NCBI GenBank assembly: GCA_026874595.1 | Contig: CM049307.1 | Span: 77,600,643-77,664,642 of the forward strand | Length of the DNA: 64,000 bases | Reading direction: 5' to 3' | Source of the DNA: Sipunculus nudus | Lineage: Eukaryota > Annelida > Sipuncula > Golfingiida > Sipunculidae | In this document: one piece after another, positions 9,930 through 19,382 of the stretch | How positions within the stretch are numbered: position 1 is the stretch's first letter | How the letters are laid out: each line of letters begins with the position of its first letter | The notes under the pieces: generated by a model | What the model saw: the letters and a program-made list of their open reading frames with translations, nothing else | Told to the model about the DNA's origin: nothing | Databases searched by the model: none | Made by a program: the position numbers and the translations under genes

Positions 9930-10534
9930 GGATGTAGGATTTGAACTGAATTCGTTAAATCTCACCGTCGCTTTGTAACTCCTCTGCATTTGTGACACCA
10001 GTATATTCTGTAACGGCTTCGCATACCATATATCTTGCCAAATTGAAAACATTTGGTTACATCAATTCGTACTTGTGAATTCCAGGAATAATGCAGAGTG
10101 TTACATTTGATAACCCGTGTAATTGTTTGAGACATGGGAGAATGTACAGATAACATAACAACACTTTCACGACTGTATTTGAATCTCATGTGATAAATGT
10201 GTCGTAGTTACACGTCAGTTGTTGATTGGTCTGTGGGTGAAACAAAGCAAATGTGTTTGATTACGTGATGTGAAGCTGTGCAAGCAACTGAGTGGTGGTG
10301 GAACCAGTCTGAGGACAAGATGATGCGGGCGGACATGATACATGAGAAAACACCAGAAACAGCAAACATGGACGTCTACTGTCTGCCGTAGATGAGTACA
10401 GGGGGGTATTATTGCAGCAGCAGCAGCAGCAACGTCCCATCAGAAGACACATGAAGACAAAGATGCACTAAATATGTACAAATGGACAGATCGACTGTGG
10501 TTGGATGACACTTGTTTCTTTGTTTGTATTACAG
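9930..10534. other. spacer ending in a splice acceptor
   Basis: There is no supported gene. A CAG microsatellite sits near 10413-10430. The acceptor TATTACAG ends at 10534, 19 bases before the next ATG. Confidence 0.5.
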
Positions 10535-10553
10535 AAACCCGTCATCCTAACCA

Positions 10554-11078
10554 ATGGAGCCAGAATTAGTTTACCACTTTGAGGAGAAGGCGTGCGGAGA
10601 AATACAAACGTGGATGGCACAGTTGCAGAGGCACATATGGAATTACCGACATGATAATAACTCTTTTTTCGCCGCGAAGGACAGGAGGTTCGTGCGGCAT
10701 GTCACGATGATGCACCATGAGATCGACTATTGGATGAGGACATGCACCATTGGGCTGGAACGAGCACGAAAAGTGTGTTTGGAAACGGGGCACACGACAG
10801 AACGGTCCGATGCGGCGTATCACCTGGCTCTCATAATGGTTAAACTCTTTGAGAAAATGAGCACAGACGATATACCTGAAATATACAAAAGATACAGACA
10901 CGCGTTGCAGTTGTACGAAACGCACAGGATGTTCGGAAAGAGGGCCTACGCCAGGCACCGCGACAGGTATTCTTCAATAGGAGACCTGAACCTGATGCTG
11001 ATCTCGAACATTCTAAAATTGCAGCTGGAACTATACTATTTTGATTCTGCCGGTTTCTTTAGAAAACCAAACTTCTAA
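10554..11078 (+). CDS. small helical protein, family B copy 4
   Basis: A 174-residue predicted helical protein, paralogous to the gene at 9220 (shared ARKVCLETG / AKKICLQKR segment, KLFE helix and ALQLYETH / VVQHYQSH segment). Rich in Arg, His and Tyr. No signal peptide, membrane helix or zinc motif. The start is the first ATG after the acceptor at 10534. The role is unknown. Confidence 0.78.
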   Translation: MEPELVYHFEEKACGEIQTWMAQLQRHIWNYRHDNNSFFAAKDRRFVRHVTMMHHEIDYWMRTCTIGLERARKVCLETGHTTERSDAAYHLALIMVKLFEKMSTDDIPEIYKRYRHALQLYETHRMFGKRAYARHRDRYSSIGDLNLMLISNILKLQLELYYFDSAGFFRKPNF

Positions 11079-11340
11079 CGTGAAACCGCGGGAGCCTTAC
11101 TGTACAGATGTATATATTTGTGGACTTTCCTATAACCGAAATAGACGTTTTTTCAAGTTTATGTTATTTTCCACACAGATACCCAAACAAGACTGTACTC
11201 CAGCAGAAGACAGAAGAAATCAAAACTGCAAAAGGTAATTCAATCTTTATTTTTATTCCAAATCGTTTTCGCCGACATCATGTAAATGGTTTACCCAGTG
11301 TACAGGTACACACTAACGGACCGATCCAACCGCTCGTTCT

Positions 11341-11932
11341 GTTCCAATTCTGAGACGTCCGTACCAGTACAGGCACGGATTCAAAAACACTTAAGGTCTT
11401 TGTCGTGTACATCCGGAAAACGATAATCCATTTTTTGTGCGAACTGTATATGGCGTCCAGTACAGGACTCGCACACTAACAGACAGACGGAAGTGCTGAG
11501 CGCTTTTCCACTTTGAAATCGTCTGTCCCAGTACAGGCACGGAAAAACGACGTATAATGTCTCGTTAGGTGAATCCCACAAAGGATAATCCAGCTTCCTG
11601 CGTTGGCCCAATGTGTCGTCCAGTACAGGACACACACTAACAGTCTGACGGAAACGCTCGGTCATTTTCCCCCTGTTTTGTAAGCGTCCGTACCAGTACA
11701 GGTACAGATTCGACAATTGATGTTTGGTCGCATAAATCTGAAAAACGACATTCCAGTTTATGGTGAACTCCAATGTGGCGTCCAGTACAGGACACGTACA
11801 CTCACTAACAAAAGCGCTCTGTTTTGATCACCTTATATAGACGTCCGTACCAGTACAGGTACGGAAACTGATTTACGTAAAAAAACCTTCTCATATATTC
11901 CACGAACCTAAATGTGGCGTCCAGTACAGGAC
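11341..11932 (+). repeat. alternating array of AGTACA-loop hairpins
   Basis: Eight hairpins alternate in two flavours. Type B (core GTACCAGTACAGGTAC or variants) lies near 11359, 11524, 11690 and 11845. Type A (GTCCAGTACAGGAC) lies at 11455, 11618, 11780 and 11919. Successive units are about 140-175 bases apart, and flanking phrases such as GTGGCGTCC and ACGTCCG recur. The loop is always AGTACA, and stems vary while staying paired. A minus-strand CRE+TATA promoter at 12061-12089 points into the array, so a transcript of these repeats is likely on one strand or the other. Confidence 0.8.
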
Positions 11933-12060
11933 ACAGACAAAATATTGCCAAGTCCATATCCGTTTTTCGCTCTGGTTATGGTATCGTTCAGTGCTGCTGC
12001 TGCTCACGTTAGCCCGTTTGGTCTCCAACGAGACCAATTGCACTGTTGCCAAACGTCTCC

Positions 12061-12089
12061 TTATATACATAATTCCGCCTGTGACGTCA
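12061..12089 (-). promoter_or_regulatory. CRE + TATA promoter facing the hairpin array
   Basis: On the minus strand TGACGTCA is followed after 14 bases by TATATAA. The segment is clearly related to the promoter at 29693-29721 (both continue with AACAGTGCAAT soon after the TATA box). A possible donor, AAC|GTGAGC, lies near 12007. No convincing minus-strand gene lies between here and 4715, so the product may be non-coding RNA. Confidence 0.65.
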
Positions 12090-12786
12090 TTCTATCAGAC
12101 TCCATCACCTGCATCTGGTAGATACACAGTGTGTTTCCGGAATGTATATTCAACATGATATATATATATGTATATTATGTCTTTTTCGATATTGATAATA
12201 CGTTTAGCATGTTGGCTAGGTACCAGTGATTCTGCATTGGATGTACCATATGTTCTTATAGAAGCACCCGTTCATGGCTCCTGTACTACAGGCACAATAT
12301 TATATGTTTGATGTTCATGTTGCTTTGTCCATGTTGCTTTAGATTGTTTATGTAATTGTATATGTACCAGTATTCAGTTGTTGTTGTAATACATGTTACA
12401 GTCATGAGGGGGGGGGGGGGCCTCGGTGACGGGACTGGTATACAACACTTGTAACAGTAACAGTCGGTGCAAATTATGTTTCTAGGAGTTACTGCATGTC
12501 CCATGGCAATATGTGTGCATGTCAATCTTTCGTACCATGTACATAACAGAACAGACAGCAGATACGATAAACACTGCGTTTCGGTTTTTTTATGTATCAT
12601 AAGGTGGGACCTGCATCAGATGCATCATTTGTGCAAGGCATCTCCGGTCTTGTTGCGTCCTGCCCCCCCCCCCCCTGCTTTTTTTTTAAATGATTTTACA
12701 CTCTCTCCAAGTACAAGGGGAGATGTATTTCGCTTGGACAGTTAGCGTTGCGCTGACAGTAAAGGTGGATTTTGCGCTCGTTTCAG
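12090..12786. other. spacer with G and C tracts, ends in an acceptor
   Basis: No gene is seen. A G tract of about 14 bases near 12407-12420 and a C tract near 12662-12674 stand out. The acceptor CGTTTCAG ends at 12786, four bases before the next ATG. Confidence 0.5.
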
Positions 12787-12790
12787 ACCA

Positions 12791-13444
12791 ATGATGCTGA
12801 GTGAAAAGACAAAAATAAACCCTGTGTACAATCCTAAACCACTGTACACAATGACAAAGGAATACTTATGCGAGCGGTACAACCCGCAGATATTTTGGTT
12901 GACCGTGCCGGACATAATATTAGACGAGTTGATAGAAACAGCTTCGACGACTCAATTTTGCAGGAAGTGCAACGCTAAGTGCACCGGCGATGAATTCATA
13001 CGCGACATGTGCAAGGAGCCTCCCGTGCTGAGGTGCACAAAGTGCAAGGTCATAACGAGAGATATGCGTTTGCACGCGTCGTTTCACCGAGACGTCGACC
13101 TCGAACAATATAAGACAATATCCGAGTGGCCCGACATGATTTGCTGGGTGCACAGAGGTGCCCTTTACGTGTCCAGGTATTGGGGACCGACCCGGCCTCA
13201 CGAGATCATACAGCAGCTGTGGTGCCGTGTAGACTTGCCCGACAAATCAAAGGACGTGAACAGACTTGTCAAACAGGGGAACTGTGTTTGTGCAACAGTA
13301 CCTTGGCAGTTTGGTGTTTATGAGGCATATACAGATGGTGGTATGAGTGCACGAAGGAGGGTGACATGTCGACGGCCTCCGAAAGAATATTTCGGTGAAA
13401 GGGGGATAAAGCGCGCCAGATTACGCGTTAACCCTTTACAATAA
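12791..13444 (+). CDS. zinc-ribbon protein, possibly Merlin/ISXO2-like N-domain
   Basis: A 217-residue protein. Residues about 55-85 hold C-x2-C ... L-R-C-x2-C followed by a basic/aromatic stretch and ASFHRDVDLEQ. This layout resembles the zinc ribbon and adjoining helix of Merlin/IS1595-type transposases, in which WRC..C is followed by a GSFF-like segment. No DDE catalytic domain is present. A paralogue is encoded at 42053-42670 on the other strand, with the same ribbon and an EWPxMI...SKYW block in place of EWPDMI...SRYW. The C-terminus is basic. AATAAA overlaps the stop codon. The acceptor directly before the ATG supports the start. Possibly a captured DNA-binding domain; the role is unknown. 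Confidence 0.75.
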   Translation: MMLSEKTKINPVYNPKPLYTMTKEYLCERYNPQIFWLTVPDIILDELIETASTTQFCRKCNAKCTGDEFIRDMCKEPPVLRCTKCKVITRDMRLHASFHRDVDLEQYKTISEWPDMICWVHRGALYVSRYWGPTRPHEIIQQLWCRVDLPDKSKDVNRLVKQGNCVCATVPWQFGVYEAYTDGGMSARRRVTCRRPPKEYFGERGIKRARLRVNPLQ

Positions 13445-13603
13445 ACATTTTCTGGAATAGGAGGTGCCGCGTGTATATATTTTGTAAAATGAAGAACCAT
13501 ATGTGGTACGAGCAGCAACTGTATGAACATGTGTTATAACCATATTTGGAAAGGTGACGATGGACAATTGATTGAAGATATGTCATTGTTTTGTTTTTTC
13601 TAG

Positions 13604-13649
13604 AGCAGAGATTGCATCAAAACAAAATCGACCCGCAGACACCGCTGAT
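13604..13649 (+). ncRNA. putative 46-base internal exon
   Basis: A strong polypyrimidine-acceptor (TTTTTTCTAG) ends at 13603 and a consensus donor (GAT|GTAAGTATG) begins at 13650. The size and position, between two ORFs and before the acceptor at 14109, suggest an optional leader exon. No ATG is present. The surrounding spacer 13445-14109 also holds one inverted copy of the AGTACA hairpin (CCCTGTACTGGG, 13819-13830). Confidence 0.4.
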
Positions 13650-14113
13650 GTAAGTATGCACATTTGACATTTTTACCTTTGTGTACGGTTTGTGGTTGTT
13701 TTATGTTTTCAATCAGAATATAAAGATCGGGTACAAATGGGCTGATAACGAGACGGAATGGCAGACGAAGGAACGCACATCTGACAACAATTAATTATTG
13801 TAGTTTTTTAGTCTGCGTCCCTGTACTGGGCCGTAATAATGATATGTTTTTTGATGTGAAAGAAAAGCTTGTATTATGTATCTGATATATGTATCTGATA
13901 TTGTTGCATAATCAGTTTATGTGATTAACCAATTACCACTGGCTCGTGGTAACCTCCAGTTATGGTATATACGTGTGATAAACAGGGATTAACGTCAGTA
14001 AAAAAATAATGCATGGCATGCATATCTTCTCTATCCTATTTAAATGAGACATAGAGATAGAGAGAGAATTTGTATGATCTGTTTATGAGAGTTTGTGTTT
14101 CGTTTGTAGAAAG

Positions 14114-14566
14114 ATGACATACTACAACGTAACTGTTGATGGCATCGGGTGCAAGCATTTCATCCTGGACACAGAGAGTCCAATCTCTATGGTTGACATG
14201 AAGGTGTTTCTACCACAGAACTTCTGGTACACCCCGATGTGGGACGACATTCTGCACAAAGCATTATTAGTGCGAGAGCCATGCAGAGCTTGTGGGGGTG
14301 CCCACAGAGGGGCCGCAGTACACCCATATAAAAAAAGAAACGTACAAGTGCTCTTCGAGGACGCACTGGGGCAATGTTTCTATAATAATGTGGACATGAA
14401 CATTGTCCATGATTGGAAATTCCCCAGTGCGTCAGGTGTACTGGGACGGGATTTTATTGGGAAATTCATCTTCACCCCTCATGTAAAAAGACCCGCCTTG
14501 TACCAGAAAAGGAAATTTACAGAGCGTTGCCCGGACGTGTGGGGGGTAATTGAAAATTGGGGTTAA
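14114..14566 (+). CDS. retropepsin-like fold protein, longer copy
   Basis: A 150-residue protein starting at the first ATG after the acceptor TTTGTAG (ends 14109). It has two motifs spaced as in retropepsin-like aspartic proteases: a beta-strand leading into D-T-x-S (FILDTESPISMV, residues about 15-26) and, near residue 115, a VLGRDFIGKF segment like the second-half hydrophobic-Leu-Gly-Arg-Asp motif. A C-x2-C-x-G-x-H sequence between them could bind zinc. There is no reverse transcriptase or gag nearby, so it is not part of a visible retroelement. It may be a captured single gene. Proteolytic activity is uncertain. A shorter copy follows. Confidence 0.6.
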   Translation: MTYYNVTVDGIGCKHFILDTESPISMVDMKVFLPQNFWYTPMWDDILHKALLVREPCRACGGAHRGAAVHPYKKRNVQVLFEDALGQCFYNNVDMNIVHDWKFPSASGVLGRDFIGKFIFTPHVKRPALYQKRKFTERCPDVWGVIENWG

Positions 14567-14722
14567 AGTGTAAAAAAAAAAAAACTTATGAACTGTTGTA
14601 AACTTTAATTGAACATTGGGTTGGAAATGTCAATAGACTTTGTAAAAACTTTGTAAACTTTAATTGAACATTTTAAATTGATTGTATATATCATCTCTAT
14701 ATAAATATTGTACAGGAGTAAC

Positions 14723-14986
14723 ATGTATATATTACAGTTTATCCGTATAAAAAAAAGACACATACAAATGCTCTTCGAGGACGCACTGGGGCAATGTTTC
14801 TATAATAACGTGGATATGAATGTTGTATATGACTGGAAATTCCCCAGTGCGTCGGGTGTACTGGGGAGGGATTTCATTGGTAAATTTATCTTCACCCCGC
14901 ATGTGAAAAGACCTTTATTGCACCAAAAACGTAAATTCACAGAACGTTGCCCGGAATTATGGGGGGTGATTGAAAATTGGGGTTAA
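14723..14986 (+). CDS. retropepsin-like fold protein, shorter copy
   Basis: An 87-residue frame, nearly identical in its last 75 residues to the C-terminal half of the gene before it (LFEDALGQCF, FPSASGVLGRDF and TERCP blocks). It has its own splice acceptor (TTGTACAG, ends 14715) just before the ATG. It may be a separate short protein or an alternative last exon. The spacer on each side repeats AATTGGGGTT and TTTGTAAA phrases, consistent with tandem duplication of coding and 3' flank. Confidence 0.5.
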   Translation: MYILQFIRIKKRHIQMLFEDALGQCFYNNVDMNVVYDWKFPSASGVLGRDFIGKFIFTPHVKRPLLHQKRKFTERCPELWGVIENWG

Positions 14987-15862
14987 AGTGTAAAAAAAAA
15001 TATGAACTGTGGTAAAATTTAATTGAAATTGGGTTTGAAATGTAAATAAACTTTGTAAAAACATGGAAAACTGTAATTGAAAATTGGGGTTGATAATACC
15101 AAAAACGTATTAAAAATTGGTAAACGTTTCATCTCCTGTACAATGAAACGTTCAATATTTCAAATGTTTGTATATGTCATATTTTATAGCTTTTTCTGTA
15201 TATATTGTATACACCAGATCTGTGTATCTGTTATGTTATCAGAATAAAGGTCATTGTATATTTGATACAGGGTATGTTATTTTGTTTACGTGTGTGTAAA
15301 TGGACAATCCTTTTAACATGTGGTTGATGCTGAAGGAATCCAAAGGGCCGGCGGCGGGCTGGCAGACGCCCTTGGGTTTCTTCACCATCACCACAGATCA
15401 CCAAGCAAGCAGCAATTATCCAAGACGTCTAAAAGATGACAAGAAAGCTGGAGCCGGAGGGCGGGCGGGCAGATGCTCCGGCTTTCTTGTCATCTCTCAA
15501 AAAGAACCCAGAACGAGTGTCGGAGTGATGGTCCCCGCCGCCCTCACCGGCTGAAACCATCGCCGAATGTTCAGGTATGCTGTTTTTTTTGCAGTGCATG
15601 TACGTTTTTAATCAGGATATGTAGTCATGTTTTTGTACAAAATATATCTTCTAAGATACGTGCAGCGCTGTCGGTGTGTTTCTGTTGTAAAGAAACAGTA
15701 ATTATGTTTTATCTTAGTTTGTATTGACTTGTCATCTGTTCTCTTCTGTTTACGTATGATGCTATGTCATCACAGGCAACATCACACATACATACCATGT
15801 ACACCCCCCCCCCCTCTTCTTTTGCCATAACACGTCTCATGTGTATTTCCTTATCATTTCAG
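14987..15862 (+). other. spacer with two strong hairpins
   Basis: AATAAAG at about 15243 can serve as a poly(A) signal. Hairpin 1 pairs 15336-15348 with 15368-15380. Hairpin 2 pairs 15434-15454 with 15475-15495: 21 pairs including one G-U, with a 20-base loop rich in GGGC. A frame of 84 residues (15300-15554) covers both hairpins but has no other support. A C tract of about 10 bases at 15806 precedes the acceptor (CATTTCAG, ends 15862) of the next gene. Confidence 0.6.
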
Positions 15863-15866
15863 AGCG

Positions 15867-17828
15867 ATGGAACAGACTGAACATTCCGACAGTTCGTCCA
15901 TAGAAGAGGAGGACGTTATATACATCGGCACCGAACGCCAGCGGAACGAGTCGGAAGCGTTAAGCATCAGAGGCTTGTTTCTGAACTACATGGAGGTTGA
16001 AGATGCTCTGAGCCTCCGTGTTGATCTCCTCGCTTTAGCCACAGACGTCAATCTGATAGATCTACCTACGCTGCTGCCACACAGGGATGACCTCAAGTAC
16101 GTGCAGTCGAATAGGGAAAGTGGAAAATCGGAAGCGCGCTCCATTACCACTGCTTTATACGTGAACTGTTCTTTGTTCAATGTAAACATATTGGAGCTAT
16201 ACCACAGGCTCTTCCAAAGAGGCATGTCCAACGCATGTGCCCTGTTAAGCGAGGTATTTGAAATCGGCATATTACAAGACTGTTTCAACAATGTGGTCCC
16301 GCACCGTTACTACCCGATCGTGTTGGTGTCTGATGACGATGAACACATCATGCGGTTTACACAGTGTGAAGAAGAACAATTCATGCCGGGAGACGGATAC
16401 AATGACGTAACACGTCCTGAGCCGCATGCGCAGCAAGAAGGAGGGGCGGAAAATGCAGACCAAGAGGACGAGGGTGAGGAAGGTTTGGATGCGCGGGAGG
16501 TTTCAACAGAACGTGAATACCAACGCGTACGTGAGGCTGTTTTAGCGTATATCGAGAAAGACGTTTGGTATGAGCCGGAGTTCAGGATCGCATACACCCT
16601 GTTTGATGCCACGCAATGGGACAGCTTGGTGGCCGACCTTGTCGGAAGTATACGTTTAACTAGGCTTTTAATGAAATTACTAAAAAAACACGGTATGATA
16701 GACGCCTCCTTGAGCAAAACTGAAGTCGAAGACATCTATAAGAAACAGGACGTCCGACGCGTGCTCGGTCATATCTATCGCCCTGGGGAGACAACACGGA
16801 GGAAAGCATTTAAACGCCTGTTACTCCTGAGGTTTTGCGTCCAGGTGGCGAGGCAGACAGATGCCGATAGGTGTCTCCGGGATTTCCTGCCGGCAGAGAT
16901 GGACTTTAATCAACCAGGTCGTGTTTCAGGGATCACCGGTTCACATAAATGCAACGTAGCGTTGCACCCTGACATGAATTGGAATGGCCGCTTTCCCAGG
17001 AGAAAAAGGCGATATACCACAAGGCCGTCATCACCCGCCCCGTCTTCGACCTCGTCACAATCGCGTACTGAGAGCCCGTTTGATGCAGGTCGGGAATTAT
17101 TGCAGTTGATGAATTCCATAACAGCAACCAACCCGCCCCAAAATGTCGCTGACGACACAGACGCCTCTGATCCATTGACTTCTGAACGTCGACCTCCCGT
17201 GGACCCTGCGCCTTCATCGGAACATGATACATCAACCCAGGGAGGTCAGACCCGATCTGATAACATTTTGCCTGCACCCAAAAGGTTAAAGCTTCGACAC
17301 GTCAGGACGGGCGCCACCGAAGCAGCGATGTTTCCTCCATATACGGGTGGCAATGCGGAAACAGTTTCGGCAGCACCTGACACATCAATCCGTTCGGCGA
17401 CAGTTTCTACTTGCAGAGGTTCGGCAAACGTTTCAGATCCAGGCGTTGTCGTTTCCAGTGTGGAGGAGCAGCTCGCACACGCTCAGACCATGATTGCCCA
17501 GCTTCAAAGTAATGAAAGAGATGCCCAGGAAAGGCTAAGTCGCTTCCGGTGTCCAATTTGTTTGGAGAACACCGTGGACTGTTTCCTAAAAAAATGCGGA
17601 CACATGTTTTGTCACAGATGTATAATGGCGGTGTTCTCCTACAATGAAAATAGAAACGGCTTTCAAGCGTTGATAAATCGCTTGCGCGACAACATGTTCC
17701 GTTCCACGTCCCGTTCCACGTCCCGCGAGGAGGTCCATTGTCCGACATGCAGGGTACCCAACAAACGCACTGATGTGGTGAAGATATACATCTGGTGGGT
17801 GGCGTGTCGTTTTGTAAATATGTTTTGA
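15867..17828 (+). CDS. RING-finger protein, large
   Basis: A 653-residue protein. The C-terminal RING-HC domain (about 565-635) shows CPIC ... C.H.FC..C ... CPTC, with a long insert of about 40 residues between the third and fourth metal pairs. A coiled-coil-like segment (EEQLAHAQTMIAQLQ) precedes it. The N-terminal third (about 25-330) is predicted helical, split by an acidic, Glu-rich linker near residue 200. The middle (about 380-540) is low-complexity Ser/Pro/Thr. It probably acts as an E3 ubiquitin ligase. The acceptor four bases before the ATG supports the start. A donor inside the last codons (17794/17795) could join an exon at 17985, replacing the last few residues. Confidence 0.85.
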   Translation: MEQTEHSDSSSIEEEDVIYIGTERQRNESEALSIRGLFLNYMEVEDALSLRVDLLALATDVNLIDLPTLLPHRDDLKYVQSNRESGKSEARSITTALYVNCSLFNVNILELYHRLFQRGMSNACALLSEVFEIGILQDCFNNVVPHRYYPIVLVSDDDEHIMRFTQCEEEQFMPGDGYNDVTRPEPHAQQEGGAENADQEDEGEEGLDAREVSTEREYQRVREAVLAYIEKDVWYEPEFRIAYTLFDATQWDSLVADLVGSIRLTRLLMKLLKKHGMIDASLSKTEVEDIYKKQDVRRVLGHIYRPGETTRRKAFKRLLLLRFCVQVARQTDADRCLRDFLPAEMDFNQPGRVSGITGSHKCNVALHPDMNWNGRFPRRKRRYTTRPSSPAPSSTSSQSRTESPFDAGRELLQLMNSITATNPPQNVADDTDASDPLTSERRPPVDPAPSSEHDTSTQGGQTRSDNILPAPKRLKLRHVRTGATEAAMFPPYTGGNAETVSAAPDTSIRSATVSTCRGSANVSDPGVVVSSVEEQLAHAQTMIAQLQSNERDAQERLSRFRCPICLENTVDCFLKKCGHMFCHRCIMAVFSYNENRNGFQALINRLRDNMFRSTSRSTSREEVHCPTCRVPNKRTDVVKIYIWWVACRFVNMF

Positions 17829-17984
17829 CCGTCCATCTGTCTGTATGTATGTTGGTGTTAATATACTTGTTGTATATTGATATATATATATGAATATATA
17901 TAAATATATATATATATAAACAATATATATATGTTGTAATATGATAGTGTTGTGTCGTTATACATATGTGTTTATTTATTTCAG

Positions 17985-18039
17985 GGTCAAATGGGACATT
18001 CCATCCGAGCATCTGGCAATGTTTCACATGTTTGCATGA
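17985..18039 (+). CDS. possible alternative last exon of the RING gene
   Basis: The acceptor ATTTATTTCAG ends at 17984. Joined from donor 17794/17795 (TG|GTGGGT) the frame stays open for 18 more codons and then stops. The intron of about 190 bases holds (TA)n runs. This would give a different C-terminus directly after the RING. It is inference from splice signals and phase only. Confidence 0.35.
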
Positions 18040-18121
18040 TTTGCTGCCCCCCCCCCCTCACAGGTTTTGTTCTTCTTCTTATACAAGTGTACTTTTACAT
18101 TATCATTTGCTTATGTTCCAG

Positions 18122-18430
18122 ATGAACCCAAAAGCGATATGCAGATGCTACATGTCAACGCGAAGAGAGGGGCTGAAAGTATGCATTCGGTTAGACGGCC
18201 GAATTGATAAATGCCTTAAAGTGAGACTGGAGCGTATACAGTCACCTTGCCGGATTGACAAATGCCTGAGAGTGAGTCTGGAGCGTGTACGGGCACCCGG
18301 TACAAAAAAACACAATCATACATCCGAGCGACAGTTCATGTTCACATCTGATATGCAACGGAAAATTCATCCAAAGCTGCGCTGGAAGCCTGCAGAGTTG
18401 TTAGGTTTTCTTATAAACCTGTACCCGTGA
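18122..18430 (+). CDS. small basic protein with internal duplication
   Basis: A 102-residue basic protein. The ATG follows an acceptor (TGTTCCAG) with no gap. Residues about 27-62 contain two copies of a 17-residue unit (RIDKCLKVRLERIQSPC and RIDKCLRVSLERVRAPG). Rich in Arg and Lys, so it may bind nucleic acid. A C tract of about 9 bases lies 65 bases upstream. No family is recognised. Confidence 0.55.
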   Translation: MNPKAICRCYMSTRREGLKVCIRLDGRIDKCLKVRLERIQSPCRIDKCLRVSLERVRAPGTKKHNHTSERQFMFTSDMQRKIHPKLRWKPAELLGFLINLYP

Positions 18431-19310
18431 CCATTTCCACGCACGTTGTACAAACAACATTTTATCGAAAAGGTACATATATATATATTTATTATATATA
18501 TATTGTGGAACAATTCGCTGTCGTCTGTCACGCTTCTGTATATTGTGGGACAATTCGCTGTGACTACATATGACCTTTATGACATTTGCACGCTTGCCAT
18601 GTATGTTTATCGATGATATGAAATATATCTGATATATGTAAACCTGTATAAATGTAAATTGTTTAAGTGAACGGAATATATTTATGTATACCTGACAACA
18701 TGTCTCATTATTCATTTCATGTTTCCGTGTGTATGCAGATGTATGTGTGTGCGTTTATGTGTAAAATGTGCTTTGCTTGCGGTGTGTTGGGATATGTTTT
18801 ACGATCGCCCTCATCACCTGAAGAAATATTAGAAGATTACCAATCCTTTGTGCAGATATATACGTGTGTGCTTATATGTAAATGTGTGGTTTTGTAAGCT
18901 GGTGTACAGTGTACGTTGTTAAATCCACATAGCCTCAGGAAATATGAAAACGTACCCGGCCTTAATATCAGACATTGAACGACACTATCCCTTTGAAAAA
19001 AAAAATGTAACACGAGGAAGACAGACATCCAACATACGCTAAAGACAGACATCCAACATACGTGAAAGACATACATCCAACATATGGTTTTAAAACAAAA
19101 AATAAAAACATCGGCAAGGGTGCATATACTGCCATCTGGCGGTGACTGTGCTATATAAACAGACACGACACGCAAAGTAGATATAACGCAACAAATAAGT
19201 AATGCCGAGTGGATTGTCTGTTATGAACACGAACAACTGACGTGATAGACAAAACTTACACAAAGAAAATTGTATAGATGACAAACAGATGGAGAAAAAT
19301 GTATCATGAA
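18431..19310. other. spacer with short tandem repeats
   Basis: No supported gene. (TA)n lies near 18476-18506. Three copies of a CAGACATCCAACATACG-like unit occur at 19019-19085. This stretch separates the plus-strand unit from the convergent minus-strand unit. Confidence 0.5.
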
Positions 19311-19382
19311 GGTGCTGGCGGGATTCGAACCCACAACCCCTGGCTTCGGAAACCAGTGCTCTATCCATTGAGCCACAACACC
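19311..19382 (-). tRNA. tRNA-Arg (anticodon CCG)
   Basis: A complete 72-base cloverleaf: acceptor stem GGTGTTG/CAGCACC with one G-U pair, D stem GCTC/GAGC, anticodon stem CTGGT/GCCAG with loop TTCCGAA, and T arm GTGGG-TTCGAAT-CCCGC. A and B boxes are intact. No intron. It lies in the gap between two convergent gene units. Confidence 0.93.

Noticed and set aside
11381-11773. Minus-strand frame of 130 codons across the AGTACA array
   Set aside because: It begins at a TTG, is made of the hairpin repeats themselves, and has no supported start. RNA or DNA structure explains the sequence better.
11341-11932. CRISPR-like array
   Set aside because: Spacing is irregular, the intervening sequence is itself repeated, the repeats alternate in two forms, and the context is eukaryotic with no cas genes.
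15300-15554. Plus-strand frame of 84 codons
   Set aside because: It covers two strong hairpins and has unusual composition. There is no acceptor or promoter at its start.
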